This document shows positions 1 through 10,662 of a stretch of DNA of 64,000 nt, in pieces (positions within the stretch are counted from its first letter, which is position 1; every line of letters starts with the position of its first letter). The position numbers and the translations under genes are program-made. Source of the DNA: Comamonas sp. BIGb0152 (GTDB lineage Bacteria; Pseudomonadota; Gammaproteobacteria; Burkholderiales; Burkholderiaceae_C); assembly GCF_024809975.1 (NCBI RefSeq), contig NZ_JANUDY010000011.1:62001-126000 (forward strand), given 5' to 3'. Under the pieces are notes generated by a model that saw only the letters and a program-made list of their open reading frames with translations, searched no databases and was not told the DNA's origin.

Positions 1-432
1 CACCACGCAGGGCCATTGGTTGCGCATGCTGGTCATCACCTGCAAGCGCGCCAAGGTGGTGGCCACCGAGATGCCCGCGCCTGTGCGTGCCTGGCTGTCT
101 GCCGGGGGTGGCCGCTGCCGTGCCTGCTCCAGCTGCACATGCAGTTGCTCGCGGGCATGGCCCATGGCGTCAGCCGCCTCCAGCAGCAGCAGCGCATCTG
201 CGGTGAGCTGCGCGCCGCCACCACCTTTGCCGCCCACGCTGCGCTGCACCAGCGCTACCCCCGCCAAGTTGGACAAGGTATCCAAGGCCTGCCAGGCCGC
301 CTTGTAGCTGATGCCCACGCGGCGCGCGGCCTCCGAGATGGAGCCGCATGCCTGGATGTGGCGCAGCACTTCAATGCGGCGGTCAGAGCGCTTTTCGGCG
401 AGCGCGGCGGCGAGCGATGCTTGGGGAATCAT
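1..432 (-). CDS. modE: Molybdenum-dependent transcriptional regulator ModE (partial, N-terminal part)
   Basis: Only the first 144 codons are in the window; the gene runs off the left edge. The frame starts with ATG at 432 and encodes MIPQASLAAALAEKRSDRR, then a LysR-like helix-turn-helix around residues 18-70 with GSISEAARRVGISYKAAWQ and the glycine-rich wing (SVGGKGGGGAQL) typical of ModE. The last visible residues (MTSMRNQWP) look like the start of the molybdate-binding Mop/TOBE part. In this family ModE binds molybdate and then represses modABC. The gene is divergent from modA, and a ModE-type palindrome lies in the shared intergenic region, which supports the assignment. E. coli ModE is 262 residues, so about half is missing here. 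Confidence 0.9.
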   Translation of the reverse strand, partial: MIPQASLAAALAEKRSDRRIEVLRHIQACGSISEAARRVGISYKAAWQALDTLSNLAGVALVQRSVGGKGGGGAQLTADALLLLEAADAMGHAREQLHVQLEQARQRPPPADSQARTGAGISVATTLARLQVMTSMRNQWPCVV

Positions 433-576
433 GGCGCGAATCTTCGCATGCTTTGCGCCAGCGCGCCCGCAGTCAGGCAGTCAGGCAGCCCGAAGCTTCA
501 GGCGCCTGAACGCCTCGGCGCTGAACCCTGCCGGCCCCCGCCATTTGCCAAGCCAAAACAATGTTCGCTACACTCT

Positions 577-1369
<793 letters not shown>

Positions 1370-1554
1370 TTAGCGATTCCCTCCAACGATGGCCGGTGTT
1401 GGCTAGTCGGGCGCATAAGGCCCGGCCTCTCCTCGGCCATCGACTTCAGCGCGTTGCCCCGGCCCATGATTCCCCTTGCCTGGCCCGCGCTGTGCGTGCA
1501 CGATGTGCGCAGCCTTTCCCTTTTTCCTGACCCCTAGCCACGACCCCGCCTGCC

Positions 1555-2253
1555 GTGAGTACCTCCATCCTCAGCCCCGACGATTGGGCCGCCATTTGGC
1601 TGACGCTAGAGCTGGCCAGCCTCACAACCATCCTGTTGCTGGTCCTGGCCACGCCATTGGCCTGGTGGCTGGCGCATACGCCATCGCGCTGGCGCGGCCC
1701 CATTGGAGCGGTGGTGACCTTGCCCTTGGTGCTGCCGCCCACGGTGATCGGTTTTTATTTGCTGGTCACGATGGGGCCGAATGGGCCGCTGGGCCAGCTC
1801 AGCAACGCACTGGGCCTAGGCTATCTGCCCTTCACCTTTGCCGGGCTGGTGGTGGGCTCGCTGGTGTACTCACTGCCCTTTGCGGTGCAGCCGCTGCAGC
1901 GGGCGTTTGAGGCTCTGGGCCCACGACCGCTTGAGGTAGCAGCCACCCTGGGCGCCAGCCGCCTCGACAGCTTTTTCAGCGTGGCCTTGCCGCTGGCGCG
2001 GCCCGGCTTTGTCACCGCCGCCGTGCTGACCTTTGCCCACACCGTGGGCGAATTCGGCATCGTGCTGATGCTCGGGGGCAATATCCCCGGCCAAACCCGC
2101 GTGGTCTCGGTGCAAATCTACGACCATGTCGAAGCCATGGAATATGCGCAGGCGCACTGGCTGGCCGGCGGCATGGTGGTGTTTGCCTTTGTGGTGCTGG
2201 TGGCGCTGCAATGGCTGCAGCCCCGCGACAAGAACAACGCGAGCCCCCTATGA
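1555..2253 (+). CDS. modB: Molybdate ABC transporter permease ModB
   Basis: The inner-membrane channel subunit has 232 residues and about five to six hydrophobic segments. It carries the binding-protein-dependent permease (EAA-like) loop [20 protein letters not shown] near residues 127-146, which docks on the ATPase. The start is GTG at 1555 ([19 protein letters not shown]), which fits the family N-terminus; no better ATG exists in frame. The TGA stop overlaps the ATG of modC (ATGA), showing translational coupling. Confidence 0.94.
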   Translation: MSTSILSPDDWAAIWLTLELASLTTILLLVLATPLAWWLAHTPSRWRGPIGAVVTLPLVLPPTVIGFYLLVTMGPNGPLGQLSNALGLGYLPFTFAGLVVGSLVYSLPFAVQPLQRAFEALGPRPLEVAATLGASRLDSFFSVALPLARPGFVTAAVLTFAHTVGEFGIVLMLGGNIPGQTRVVSVQIYDHVEAMEYAQAHWLAGGMVVFAFVVLVALQWLQPRDKNNASPL

Positions 2254-3386
2254 CGCAAGCCCAGAACGCTAACGACGGCATCCACGCGCGCCTGCAGCTG
2301 CAGCGCGCCGCGTTCCAACTGCAGGTCGATCTGCAGCTGCCCGGCCAGGGCGTCACCGCGCTGTTTGGCCCCTCGGGCTGCGGCAAGACCAGCTGCCTGC
2401 GCGCCATGGCCGGGCTCGAGCGTGCCCAGGGCCGTGTCACGGTCAATGGCGAGCGCTGGCAGGATGACGCTGAGGGCCACTGGCTGCCCACGCACCAGCG
2501 GGCGCTGGGCTATGTCTTTCAGGAGGCGAGCCTGTTCCCGCACCTGAGCGCGCATGACAACATCCGCTATGGCCTGCGCCGCACACCGGCTGCACGCCAG
2601 CGCGTGCCACTGGAGCACCTGGTGGAGCTGTTGGGCATCGGCCCGCTGCTGGCGCGCAAGCCCGCCACCTTGTCGGGCGGCGAGCGCCAGCGGGTGGCCA
2701 TTGCCCGCGCCCTGGCCACCAGCCCGCGCGTGCTGCTGATGGACGAGCCCCTGGCCGCACTGGACGCCGAGCGCAAGGCCGAGGTGCTGCCCTACCTGGA
2801 CCAGCTCAGCGCACAGCTCAAGCTGCCGATTCTCTATGTCAGCCATTCGATCGATGAAGTGGGCCGGCTGGCCGACCAAGTGGTGCTGCTGCAGGCGGGG
2901 CAGGTAGTGGCGCAGGGCCCGGTGGCCGAGCTGCTCACGCAGCTGGACGCCCCGCTGGCCCAGGCACTGCCTGACGCGCAGCAAGCCAGCATCCTCGAAG
3001 GCCAGGTCTGCGGCCACGATACGCAAGACCACCTCTGGTCGCTGCAGATAAGCGGCCAACCCCAACTGCAGCTGCACTGGACCCAGGCCAATGCCCACTA
3101 CCAGCAAGGTGAGCGCGTGCGCCTGCGGGTGCTGGCGCGTGATGTCAGCCTGTCGCTGGCGCCGCAGACGGGCAGCTCGATCCTCAATAGCCTGCCAGCC
3201 GTGGTGGCTGCCGTGCAGGCCAGCAGCCCGGGCCAAGTGCTGGTGCAGCTGCGTCTGGCGCACGGCGCGGCCGATGGCCTGCCACATCTGCTGGCCCTCG
3301 TCTCGGCCCGCTCGGCACGCCTGCTGCAACTGGCACCCGGCTTGCCGCTGCATGCCCAGCTCAAGGGCGTGGCGGTATTGCGCTGA
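2250..3386 (+). CDS. modC: Molybdate ABC transporter ATP-binding protein ModC
   Basis: The 378-residue ATPase powers molybdate import. Walker A is GPSGCGKTS (about 40-48), the ABC signature is LSGGERQRV (141-149), and Walker B is [12 protein letters not shown] (161-172). The roughly 100 C-terminal residues form the Mop/TOBE region common to ModC. The ATG at 2250 overlaps the modB stop and is preferred over an upstream in-frame start inside modB. The overlap and order (A-B-C) show a standard mod operon. Confidence 0.95.
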   Translation: MTQAQNANDGIHARLQLQRAAFQLQVDLQLPGQGVTALFGPSGCGKTSCLRAMAGLERAQGRVTVNGERWQDDAEGHWLPTHQRALGYVFQEASLFPHLSAHDNIRYGLRRTPAARQRVPLEHLVELLGIGPLLARKPATLSGGERQRVAIARALATSPRVLLMDEPLAALDAERKAEVLPYLDQLSAQLKLPILYVSHSIDEVGRLADQVVLLQAGQVVAQGPVAELLTQLDAPLAQALPDAQQASILEGQVCGHDTQDHLWSLQISGQPQLQLHWTQANAHYQQGERVRLRVLARDVSLSLAPQTGSSILNSLPAVVAAVQASSPGQVLVQLRLAHGAADGLPHLLALVSARSARLLQLAPGLPLHAQLKGVAVLR

Positions 3387-3410
3387 TCGCTGCGGCCCTG
3401 GGGGAACGCC

Positions 3411-3445
3411 CCAAAAACAAAAAAGCCCGGACGCATCCGGGCTTT
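3411..3445 (-). terminator. Rho-independent terminator of the OmpA-family gene
   Basis: A 10-bp perfect stem (AAAGCCCGGA/TCCGGGCTTT, loop CGCA) spans 3422-3445. The A-rich stretch on its left gives a U-tract in the reverse-strand transcript. It lies 20 bp beyond the stop of the reverse-strand gene and 36 bp beyond the modC stop, so it may work in both directions. Confidence 0.8.
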
Positions 3446-3465
3446 GTCGTGTCTGCTTGGGCCGC

Positions 3466-4101
3466 TTAAGGGGCCAGCACCACTTCCACGCGGCGGGCTT
3501 GGGCATTGTTGCCAGCGTTCTCGACAGCCTCTGGCTTCTTCAGCTCCAGCTTGTCTTCGGTCAGGCCCAGGGCCAGCAGCGCATCGCGCACGGCAAAGGC
3601 GCGCAGCTTGGCCAGCTCGGCGTTCTTGTCGGCGTCGCCAGTGGCGTCGGTGTAGCCCGAGATGACAGCGCGCTGGCCGCCCTTGACGCCAGCGATCACG
3701 TCCACCAGCGCTTCGTTGGCGCCTGGTGCCAGCTCTGCCTTGGCCGTGGCGAAGTAGAACTTGACCACACCGTTTTCGATGACCACTGCAGCAGCATCGT
3801 CGGCAATCACGGCGGCGCCATTGGCACCAGCGGCACCAGCGGCACCAGCGGCATTGGCGGCTTGCGCAGCAGCGGCAGCACGGGCAGCAGCAACGGCGGG
3901 GTCGGTACCGCCCAGCACGGCACCACCTGTGGCGCCGGTCTGCACCACGGCCGTGGTTGCGCCGGCCTTGCCGGACTTGGCGCCGTGCAGGCCTTTATAG
4001 GCACCGAACCACACAACACCCAACACCACCAAAGTGACCAGGGCAAAAACAAGGCCCAAGGCAAAGCGCTCATCACCGTCGTTATTTTGCGAAGAACTCA
4101 C
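3466..4101 (-). CDS. OmpA-family peptidoglycan-binding protein with N-terminal membrane anchor
   Basis: This 211-residue protein has one transmembrane anchor (about residues 14-35), an Ala/Gly-rich linker (about 60-100), and a C-terminal OmpA domain (about 108-211). The motif ISGYTDATGDADKNAELAKL carries the Asp and neighbouring Arg used by the family to bind diaminopimelate of peptidoglycan. The chosen start is GTG at 4101 because a GGAG box lies about 8 nt upstream; an earlier in-frame ATG (4194) would add a non-conserved leader. It probably tethers the inner membrane to the cell wall. The gene is monocistronic and convergent with modABC. Confidence 0.85.
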   Translation of the reverse strand: MSSSQNNDGDERFALGLVFALVTLVVLGVVWFGAYKGLHGAKSGKAGATTAVVQTGATGGAVLGGTDPAVAAARAAAAAQAANAAGAAGAAGANGAAVIADDAAAVVIENGVVKFYFATAKAELAPGANEALVDVIAGVKGGQRAVISGYTDATGDADKNAELAKLRAFAVRDALLALGLTEDKLELKKPEAVENAGNNAQARRVEVVLAP

Positions 4102-4551
4102 GATCAGACTCCAGGCACCCGTGGTGCATAAAAAGAGAAAAAGAAAATGTTTTTGATGGAATGCTGTGGCCGCGCAGGCCCGGCATTCCCCCATTGCCAG
4201 ATACGCGCGAGATTGTACCTTGCAGCGCAGCAGCTGCGCCTCGAATGCCCCGCGCCATCCCGCGCAACGCCCCCGCTCGCCATGCGGGTCTGACCGGTAG
4301 GCAGCCGCCGCGCGTTGCCTGAAAATAGATAGCAGCTGATGCCCACACCATGCCGCTTTACTAGTAATTACCCTCTATTTCGCCGCTTTCGAAGAAAAAA
4401 GTTTTTATCCTTGCGCTTCTTCGCAACATTGGCGCAGCAATTTGTCTAGGGAAAGGCATAGTTATTCGTAAAATCAGTGCTTTTCGAAAATGTGCATTTG
4501 CTTACCAGCAATGAGCACGTATTACAGGACTAGCCAACCATTGGAGACACC
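4102..4551. other. Intergenic region between divergent OmpA-like gene and dctQ
   Basis: These 450 bp hold no supported gene. The right half (4380-4530) is distinctly AT-richer than the flanks and should carry the promoters for both divergent genes. I see no convincing operator palindrome. A GGAG ribosome-binding site lies just before dctQ. Confidence 0.5.
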
Positions 4552-5181
4552 ATGCAGGCTTTACTCGCTCTATCCAGAGCTATAGACAGGCTCAACGCCT
4601 TTGTCGGCAAATACTCAATCTGGCTCATCTTTGCCGCCACCCTCATCAGCGCGGCCAACGCCATCGTTCGCAAGGCCTTTGACGCCAGCTCCAACGCCTT
4701 TCTCGAAGTGCAGTGGTACCTGTTCGCCTGGTCCTTTTTGCTGGCCGCTGGCTACACCTTGCTGCACCGTGAACATGTGCGCATCGACGTCATCAACTCG
4801 CGCCTGTCCAAGAACAAGCAGGTCTGGATCGACATCATTGGCTTTGCGCTGTTCCTGACACCGCTGTGCATCACCATCCTGTGGCTGAGCATGCCGGTGG
4901 TGATCCAGATGTACCAGTCCGGCGAAGTCTCGGGCAACTCCGGTGGCTTGATCCGCTGGCCGGTGTGGGCAGCCATTCCCGTGGGCATCACCTTGCTGAT
5001 GCTCCAGGGCCTGTCCGAGCTGGTCAAGCGCATCGCCTTCCTCACAGGCGATGGCCCCGACCCGATGGGCAAACTCAGCGACAAGAGCGCCGAAGAAGAG
5101 CTGGCCGAGGCCCTGCGTGCCGAAGCTGAAATCAAGCAGGCCCAAGCCGCTGCAGCCCAGGCTGCCGCGCGCCAAGCCTGA
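4552..5181 (+). CDS. TRAP transporter small permease subunit DctQ-like
   Basis: The 209-residue membrane protein has four hydrophobic helices in its first 170 residues. It has DctQ features such as WLIFAATLISAANAIVRK and VQWYLFAWSFLLAAGYTLLH plus a charged cytoplasmic tail (EEELAEALRAEAEIKQAQ). With DctM it forms the sodium-driven membrane part of a TRAP carrier. The start ATG follows TTGGAGACACC. The large permease follows 21 bp later, so they form an operon. Confidence 0.9.
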   Translation: MQALLALSRAIDRLNAFVGKYSIWLIFAATLISAANAIVRKAFDASSNAFLEVQWYLFAWSFLLAAGYTLLHREHVRIDVINSRLSKNKQVWIDIIGFALFLTPLCITILWLSMPVVIQMYQSGEVSGNSGGLIRWPVWAAIPVGITLLMLQGLSELVKRIAFLTGDGPDPMGKLSDKSAEEELAEALRAEAEIKQAQAAAAQAAARQA

Positions 5182-5202
5182 CGGTAGCCAGAGGATCTCA
5201 AG

Positions 5203-7020
5203 ATGGAATTTATTGCTACCAATTACGCCCCGATCATGTTCGCGGGCCTGATCGTCTTCTTGCTGCTGGGTTTTCCTGTGGCGTTTAGCCTGGGCGCTGC
5301 CGGCCTGATGTTCGGCTTTATCGGCATCGAGCTCAATGTCTTCCCCTCGTCGGTGATGGCCTGGCTGCCCCAGCGGCTGATTGGCATCATGGCCAATGAC
5401 ACCTTGCTGGCGGTGCCCTTCTTTACCCTGATGGGGCTGATACTGGAGCGCAGCGGCATGGCCGAGGACCTGCTTGACACCGTCGGTCAGGTCTTTGGCC
5501 CGATCCGCGGCGGTTTGGCGCTGGCCGTGATTTTTGTCGGTGCGCTGCTGGCCGCCACCACCGGTGTGGTGGCCGCCTCGGTGATCTCCATGGGCCTGAT
5601 CTCGCTGCCCATCATGCTGCGCTATGGCTATGACCGGCGCCTGGCATCGGGCGTGATTGCTGCATCGGGCACCCTGGCCCAGATCATTCCGCCGTCGCTG
5701 GTATTGATCTTGATGGCCGACCAGCTGGGCAAGAGCGTGGGCGAGATGTACAAAGGCGCCTTTATTCCCGGCTTCATGCTGATGGGTCTGTACGTGCTGT
5801 GGGTGGCATTTTTGGCCATCTTCAAGCCCAAGCTGGTGCCCGCCTTGCCGGTGGAAGCCCGCATTTACCGCGAAGCCAATGGCAATGCCGGCTACACCTC
5901 CCTGGTGGTCGTGGTCGGTCTGTCGACCATTGTGGCGATCTTTCTGGCCAACCACATGGCCAACATCCACACCTGGTGGGAAGGCACGCTGGTCACCGAT
6001 GTGGCCACCGACGAGAAGATTGTCACAGCCATGTGCGGCGGCACCTTCATCGCCTTTGTGATCGCCTCGATCAACCGCATCTTCAAGCTGGGGCTGCTGT
6101 CCAAGCTGGCTGAGCGTGTGACCTTCGTGCTGATCCCCCCGCTGCTGCTGATCTTCCTGGTGCTGGGCACCATCTTCCTGGGTATTGCCACGCCGACCGA
6201 AGGCGGTGCCATGGGTGCCATGGCCGCGCTGATCATGGGCTTTGCCCGCAAGCGCCTCAACATGACGTTGCTCAAGCAGGCGCTGGGCTCGACCACCAAG
6301 CTGGCCAGCTTTGTGATGTTCATCATCATTGGCGCAACCACCTTCAGCCTGGTGTTCCAGGCCGCCGACGGCCCCAAGTGGGTGGAGCATCTGCTGACCA
6401 GCCTGCCAGGCGGCCAGACCGGCTTTCTGATCGCGGTCAACGTGATGATCTTCTTCCTGGCCTTCTTCCTGGATTACTTTGAACTGTCGTTCATCGTCGT
6501 GCCCTTGCTGGGCCCGGTGGCCGAGAAGATGGGCATCGACCTGATCTGGTTTGGCGTGCTGCTCGCCGTCAATATGCAGACCTCGTTCATGCACCCGCCA
6601 TTTGGTTTTGCGCTGTTCTTCCTGCGCTCGGTGGCACCCGATAAGCAGTATGTGGACCGGGTCACCCACAAGGTGATCGAGCCAGTGACCACGATGCAGA
6701 TCTACAAGGGCGCTGTGCCGTTTGTGCTGATCCAGCTCGTGATGGTCGGTGTACTGATCGCCTTCCCTGGCATCGTCACCGGGGCATTGGACAAACCTGT
6801 CGTCGTGGATATGCAAAAGATCAACGCGCAAATGATGGACCAGCTCGGCGATGCGAATGGCGGCTACGGCGCGGACAACCCCTTTGCCAGCCCCGACAGC
6901 AGCGATACGCCCGCAGACGCTGATGCACAGCCTGCCCCCGCTGCAGAGGGCTATGGCTCGGACGACCCGGCCAAGGCCTTGCAGGACTCGCTGGGCACGC
7001 CCCCTGCAGAGACCAAGTAA
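5203..7020 (+). CDS. TRAP transporter large permease DctM-like
   Basis: The 605-residue protein has about a dozen or more membrane segments and the DctM family pattern (FTLMGLILERSGMAEDLLDT, ASGTLAQIIPPSLVLILMAD, IATPTEGGAMGAMAAL). At 605 residues it is longer than the usual 430, matching the mannitol/chloroaromatic TRAP subgroup (FcbT3-like). The last 90 or so residues are acidic, Pro/Ala/Gly-rich and probably disordered. The substrate is likely an organic acid but cannot be named. A strong terminator follows the stop. Confidence 0.9.
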   Translation: MEFIATNYAPIMFAGLIVFLLLGFPVAFSLGAAGLMFGFIGIELNVFPSSVMAWLPQRLIGIMANDTLLAVPFFTLMGLILERSGMAEDLLDTVGQVFGPIRGGLALAVIFVGALLAATTGVVAASVISMGLISLPIMLRYGYDRRLASGVIAASGTLAQIIPPSLVLILMADQLGKSVGEMYKGAFIPGFMLMGLYVLWVAFLAIFKPKLVPALPVEARIYREANGNAGYTSLVVVVGLSTIVAIFLANHMANIHTWWEGTLVTDVATDEKIVTAMCGGTFIAFVIASINRIFKLGLLSKLAERVTFVLIPPLLLIFLVLGTIFLGIATPTEGGAMGAMAALIMGFARKRLNMTLLKQALGSTTKLASFVMFIIIGATTFSLVFQAADGPKWVEHLLTSLPGGQTGFLIAVNVMIFFLAFFLDYFELSFIVVPLLGPVAEKMGIDLIWFGVLLAVNMQTSFMHPPFGFALFFLRSVAPDKQYVDRVTHKVIEPVTTMQIYKGAVPFVLIQLVMVGVLIAFPGIVTGALDKPVVVDMQKINAQMMDQLGDANGGYGADNPFASPDSSDTPADADAQPAPAAEGYGSDDPAKALQDSLGTPPAETK

Positions 7021-7045
7021 GGGCGCCTGCAGCCCCTCACTACCA

Positions 7046-7070
7046 AACCCCGGCTTGCCGGGGTTTTTTT
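7046..7070 (+). terminator. Rho-independent terminator after dctQM
   Basis: The 8-bp stem AACCCCGG/CCGGGGTT with loop CTTG is followed by a run of seven T. It is 25 bp after the dctM stop. Confidence 0.9.
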
Positions 7071-7202
7071 ATGGCTGTCTGCCGCCCGGCCAGCACAGCA
7101 CACAGCGCGCCGTCAAGGACCACATCGGCATGCGAAAGCGCAGACTCCGGTCATCAAGAGCCCCGCACCTACTGGCATCGCAGTTCAGGTACTGACAGAC
7201 GC

Positions 7203-7227
7203 AAAAAAGCCGCAGCAAGCTGCGGCT
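7203..7227 (-). terminator. Rho-independent terminator after dctP-like gene
   Basis: The stem AGCCGCAG/CTGCGGCT (loop CAAG) has a six-A run on its left, giving a U-tract on the reverse strand. It lies 45 bp past the dctP stop. Confidence 0.85.
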
Positions 7228-7272
7228 CCCGGACTGTGCAGCCAAGCCCCAATGGCCTGGCGCTTCCCTCGA

Positions 7273-8358
7273 TCAGGGCAGTTTGGCCTGGGCCATGTAC
7301 TGGTTGAACGGGTACTCGGAGAAGCGGTTCCACAGAATCTGGTCCTTCTGGAAAGCGCGCATGTCCTGGTGGATCTTCTTGAACTCGGGCGACTTGGCTT
7401 CGTGCTCGGCAAACACTTCCATCGATGCCTTGAAGCCGGCATCCATCAGCTCTTTGGAGAAAGGCTTGAGCTGGGTCTTGTTGGCGACCAGCTTCTTGAG
7501 CGCGATGGGGTTGAGCACCTGGTACTTGGCGGTCATGTCGGCAGCGGCCACACGGGTGGCGGCGTCCAGGATGGCCTTGTTCTCGGGCGACAGCGTGTTG
7601 TACTTCTTGATGTTGATGAAGAACTCCAGATCGGCCGAACCTTCCCACCAACCGGGGTAGTAGTAGAACGGAGCCACCTTGTTGAAGCCCAGCTTTTCAT
7701 CGTCGTAAGGACCGACGAACTCCACCGCATCCAGCGTGCCTTTTTCCAGCGCCTGGTAGACATCGCCTGCAGGCATGTTCTGACCCACCACGCCCAGCTT
7801 GGCCATGGCCTCACCGAACACGCCACCGCCCATGCGCATCTTCAGGCCCTTCAGGTCGGCAACGGTTTTGATTTCCTTGCGGTACCAGCCGCCCATCTGG
7901 GTGGTCGTGTTGCCAGCCGATGCGGTCTTGAAGTTGTATTTTTCAAAGAAGGCATCGAGCAGCTTGCGGCCGTTGGCATGGTCTTTCCAGCCCGCCATCT
8001 GCAAGGTGGTCAGACCAAACGGCACCGCGCAGCTGAACGCAAAGATCGGGTCCTTGCCGGTGAAGTAGTAGGCTGCCGTCTGGGCCATGTCGATGGTGTC
8101 GGCCTGCAAGGCATCGACCACACCGAAAGCGGGCATCAGCTCGCCTGCAGGGTGAACCGAGATTTCAAACTTGCCGCCCGACATGGCCTTGACCGCTGCG
8201 GACAGCTTCTCGGCGCTGCCGAAGATGGTGTCCAGCGACTTGGGAAAGCTCGAAGCCAGGCGCCAGCGCACTGCTGCCTGTGCATGCACCGCTGGCGCTA
8301 CACCTGCAGCCAGAACACCGGCAATGCCGGCATTTTTGATAAGCGAACGACGATCCAT
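7273..8358 (-). CDS. TRAP transporter periplasmic substrate-binding protein (DctP/FcbT1-like)
   Basis: The 361-residue binding protein has a twin-arginine-type leader (MDRRSLIKNAGIAGVLAAG, cleavage near AVHA). The body has the mannitol/chloroaromatic TRAP pattern: WRLASSFPKSLDTIFGSAEK, GKFEISVHPAGELMPAFGVV, YYYPGWWEGSADLEFFINIK. ATG 8358 is preceded by GGAGACATAC; an upstream TTG is rejected. It should deliver a substrate to the DctQM permease, whose operon is convergent rather than co-transcribed. A Tat leader suggests export after cytoplasmic folding. Confidence 0.92.
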   Translation of the reverse strand: MDRRSLIKNAGIAGVLAAGVAPAVHAQAAVRWRLASSFPKSLDTIFGSAEKLSAAVKAMSGGKFEISVHPAGELMPAFGVVDALQADTIDMAQTAAYYFTGKDPIFAFSCAVPFGLTTLQMAGWKDHANGRKLLDAFFEKYNFKTASAGNTTTQMGGWYRKEIKTVADLKGLKMRMGGGVFGEAMAKLGVVGQNMPAGDVYQALEKGTLDAVEFVGPYDDEKLGFNKVAPFYYYPGWWEGSADLEFFINIKKYNTLSPENKAILDAATRVAAADMTAKYQVLNPIALKKLVANKTQLKPFSKELMDAGFKASMEVFAEHEAKSPEFKKIHQDMRAFQKDQILWNRFSEYPFNQYMAQAKLP

Positions 8359-8561
8359 GTATGTCTCCAATTATTTGTAGAAAGTAAAGGTAGCTATCGT
8401 GCCATAGGCGCAAGCCGCTTTGAGCATTGCAAATTGTAGAAATGGTTGCAGAAGTGACTTCAGGGGGTTTTCCCCAGAGTCAGGCAAAGGATTTTGTCCG
8501 CATTGCGCCACAGCGTGATCCGATGCAGCAAGGCCCACCCTCAACGCGACGCCCAACAGCG

Positions 8562-8592
8562 AAAAAGCCCGGACACAAAGGGCCGGGCTTTT
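8562..8592 (-). terminator. Rho-independent terminator after dxs
   Basis: The stem AAAAGCCCGG/CCGGGCTTTT with a 10-nt loop lies 31 bp past the dxs stop on the reverse strand. Confidence 0.85.
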
Positions 8593-8623
8593 GAGAGGTT
8601 CCAGGGCAGAGCCTGGCAGCACA

Positions 8624-10537
8624 TCAGGCCGCAGCGCTCTGGCCAGCAGCCGCCTCAGAGACTGCAAAACGCTCGCGGATGCTGCGCTCAATGCCAGCAG
8701 CATCCAAGCCCTGCATGGCCATCAGCTTGACCGGGTCGCCATGCTCGATAAAGGCGTCAGGCAGGCCCAGCTGCAGCACGGGCACATCGATGTGCAACTG
8801 CTGCAGCGCTTCCAGCACCGCACTGCCGGCGCCGCCCATCATGCAACCGTCTTCCACGGTCACCAGGGCCTCATGGCTTTGGGCGATCTGCTGGAGCAGT
8901 TCAGTATCGAGCGGCTTGGCCCAGCGCATGTTCGCCACGGTGGCGTTGAGGGCCTCGCCCGCTTGCAGCGCCGGGTACAGCAAGCTGCCAAAGGCCAGAA
9001 TGGCGATGCGCGGGCGGCCAGCCACGGCAGGCTGCGCCTGGCGGCGGATCTCGCCCTTGCCAAAAGGCAGGGCTTCCAGCGATTCGAGCGGCGCCACACC
9101 GGCACCGGCGCCGCGCGGGTAGCGCACCGTCACGGGGTGGTTCTGGGCAAAAGCGGTGCTCAGCAGCTGGCGGCATTCGCGCTCGTCGGCCGGGCAGGCC
9201 ACGCTCATGTTGGGGATGGCGCGGGTGAAGGCAATGTCGTAGTTGCCGGCATGGGTGGCGCCATCGGCACCGACCAGGCCAGCGCGATCAAGCGCAAACA
9301 CCACGGGCAGGTTTTGCAGCGCCACATCGTGGATCAGCTGGTCATAGCCGCGCTGCAAAAAGGTGGAGTAGATGGCCACGACCGGCTTGAGCCCTTCGCA
9401 GGCCAGGCCAGCGGCGAAGGTCACGCTGTGCTGCTCGGCAATGCCCACATCGAAATAGCGCTTGGGGAAACGCTTTTCAAACTCGACCATGCCCGAGCCT
9501 TCGCGCATGGCGGGAGTGATCGCGACCAGGCGCTGGTCCTGGGCGGCCATATCACACAGCCAATGGCCAAACACCTGGGTGAAGGTGGGCTTGGGCGGCG
9601 TGGCCGGCTTGACCAGACCAATGGCCGGGTCGAACTTGCCGGGGCCGTGGTAGGCGACCGGATCGGCCTCGGCCAGCTTGTAGCCCTGGCCCTTTTTGGT
9701 GACCACATGCAGAAACTGCGGGCCCTTGAGCTGGCGGATGTTCTCCAAGGTGGGGATCAGCGAATCGAGGTCATGGCCGTCGATGGGGCCAATGTAGTTG
9801 AAGCCAAAGTTCTCGAACAAGGTCGCGGGCACCACCATACCCTTGGCCTGCTGCTCCAGGCGCTTGGCCAGCTCCAACAGCGGCGGCACCTGCTTGAGCA
9901 CGCTCTTGCCCACGCCCCGCGCCTTGGCGTAGAACTGGCCGCTCATCAGCTGCGCCAGGTAGCGGTTGAGCGCGCCTACGGGCGGGCTGATGCTCATGTC
10001 GTTGTCGTTCAAGATCACCAGCAGATTGGCATCGCTGACACCGGCATTGTTCAGGGCCTCAAAGGCCATGCCGGCGGTCATCGCGCCATCGCCAATGATG
10101 GCCACGGCCTGGTGGTCGCTGCCCTTGATCTTGAAGGCCTCGGCCATGCCCAAGGCCGCCGAGATGCTGGTCGACGAGTGGGCGGTGCCAAAGGCGTCGT
10201 ATTCACTCTCACTGCGCAGCGGGAAGCCCGAGATACCGCCCCACTGGCGCAGGCCGTGCATGCGGTCGCGCCGGCCGGTCAGAATCTTGTGCGGATAGGT
10301 TTGGTGGCCCACATCCCAGACAAAGCGGTCTTGCGGCGTTTCGTAGACGGCGTGCAGCGCGATCGTCAGCTCCACGGTGCCCAGGTTGGAGCTGAGGTGG
10401 CCGCCGGTTTTGGACACGCTTTCGAGCACAAACTCCCGCAGCTCACGCGCCAGGGTCTTGAGCTCGGCGCGCGACATCTTGCGCAGATCCGCCGGATCGT
10501 TGACGGTGGCTAGCAGGGGAAAGGTCTTCGTGGACAT
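8624..10537 (-). CDS. dxs: 1-deoxy-D-xylulose-5-phosphate synthase
   Basis: The 637-residue thiamine-diphosphate enzyme condenses pyruvate and glyceraldehyde 3-phosphate in the first step of the MEP isoprenoid pathway. The ThDP/Mg motif is [18 protein letters not shown]...NDND, and the central transketolase signature is [18 protein letters not shown]. Length is normal (about 620-640). The start [18 protein letters not shown] resembles the family. It is downstream of ispA and xseB on the same strand (125-bp gap to ispA), a common Burkholderiales cluster supplying prenyl precursors and thiamine/pyridoxal intermediates. Confidence 0.97.
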   Translation of the reverse strand: MSTKTFPLLATVNDPADLRKMSRAELKTLARELREFVLESVSKTGGHLSSNLGTVELTIALHAVYETPQDRFVWDVGHQTYPHKILTGRRDRMHGLRQWGGISGFPLRSESEYDAFGTAHSSTSISAALGMAEAFKIKGSDHQAVAIIGDGAMTAGMAFEALNNAGVSDANLLVILNDNDMSISPPVGALNRYLAQLMSGQFYAKARGVGKSVLKQVPPLLELAKRLEQQAKGMVVPATLFENFGFNYIGPIDGHDLDSLIPTLENIRQLKGPQFLHVVTKKGQGYKLAEADPVAYHGPGKFDPAIGLVKPATPPKPTFTQVFGHWLCDMAAQDQRLVAITPAMREGSGMVEFEKRFPKRYFDVGIAEQHSVTFAAGLACEGLKPVVAIYSTFLQRGYDQLIHDVALQNLPVVFALDRAGLVGADGATHAGNYDIAFTRAIPNMSVACPADERECRQLLSTAFAQNHPVTVRYPRGAGAGVAPLESLEALPFGKGEIRRQAQPAVAGRPRIAILAFGSLLYPALQAGEALNATVANMRWAKPLDTELLQQIAQSHEALVTVEDGCMMGGAGSAVLEALQQLHIDVPVLQLGLPDAFIEHGDPVKLMAMQGLDAAGIERSIRERFAVSEAAAGQSAAA

Positions 10538-10662
10538 ACTTTGGTTTGGATCACTTGCTACGCATACTTAGAGAGCATCCGCGCAGTTTTTTACTTGAAT
10601 TGCAAGGGGCTATGTTAGCGCTTTGGGGCCAGAAGACTGGTCTAAAGGCGCATTTGGCCTAC

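Noticed and set aside
4615..6831. A 738-codon reverse frame opposite the TRAP permease genes
   Set aside because: It covers two well-defined TRAP genes antisense and is dominated by His, Gln, Asp and Gly, typical of shadow frames.
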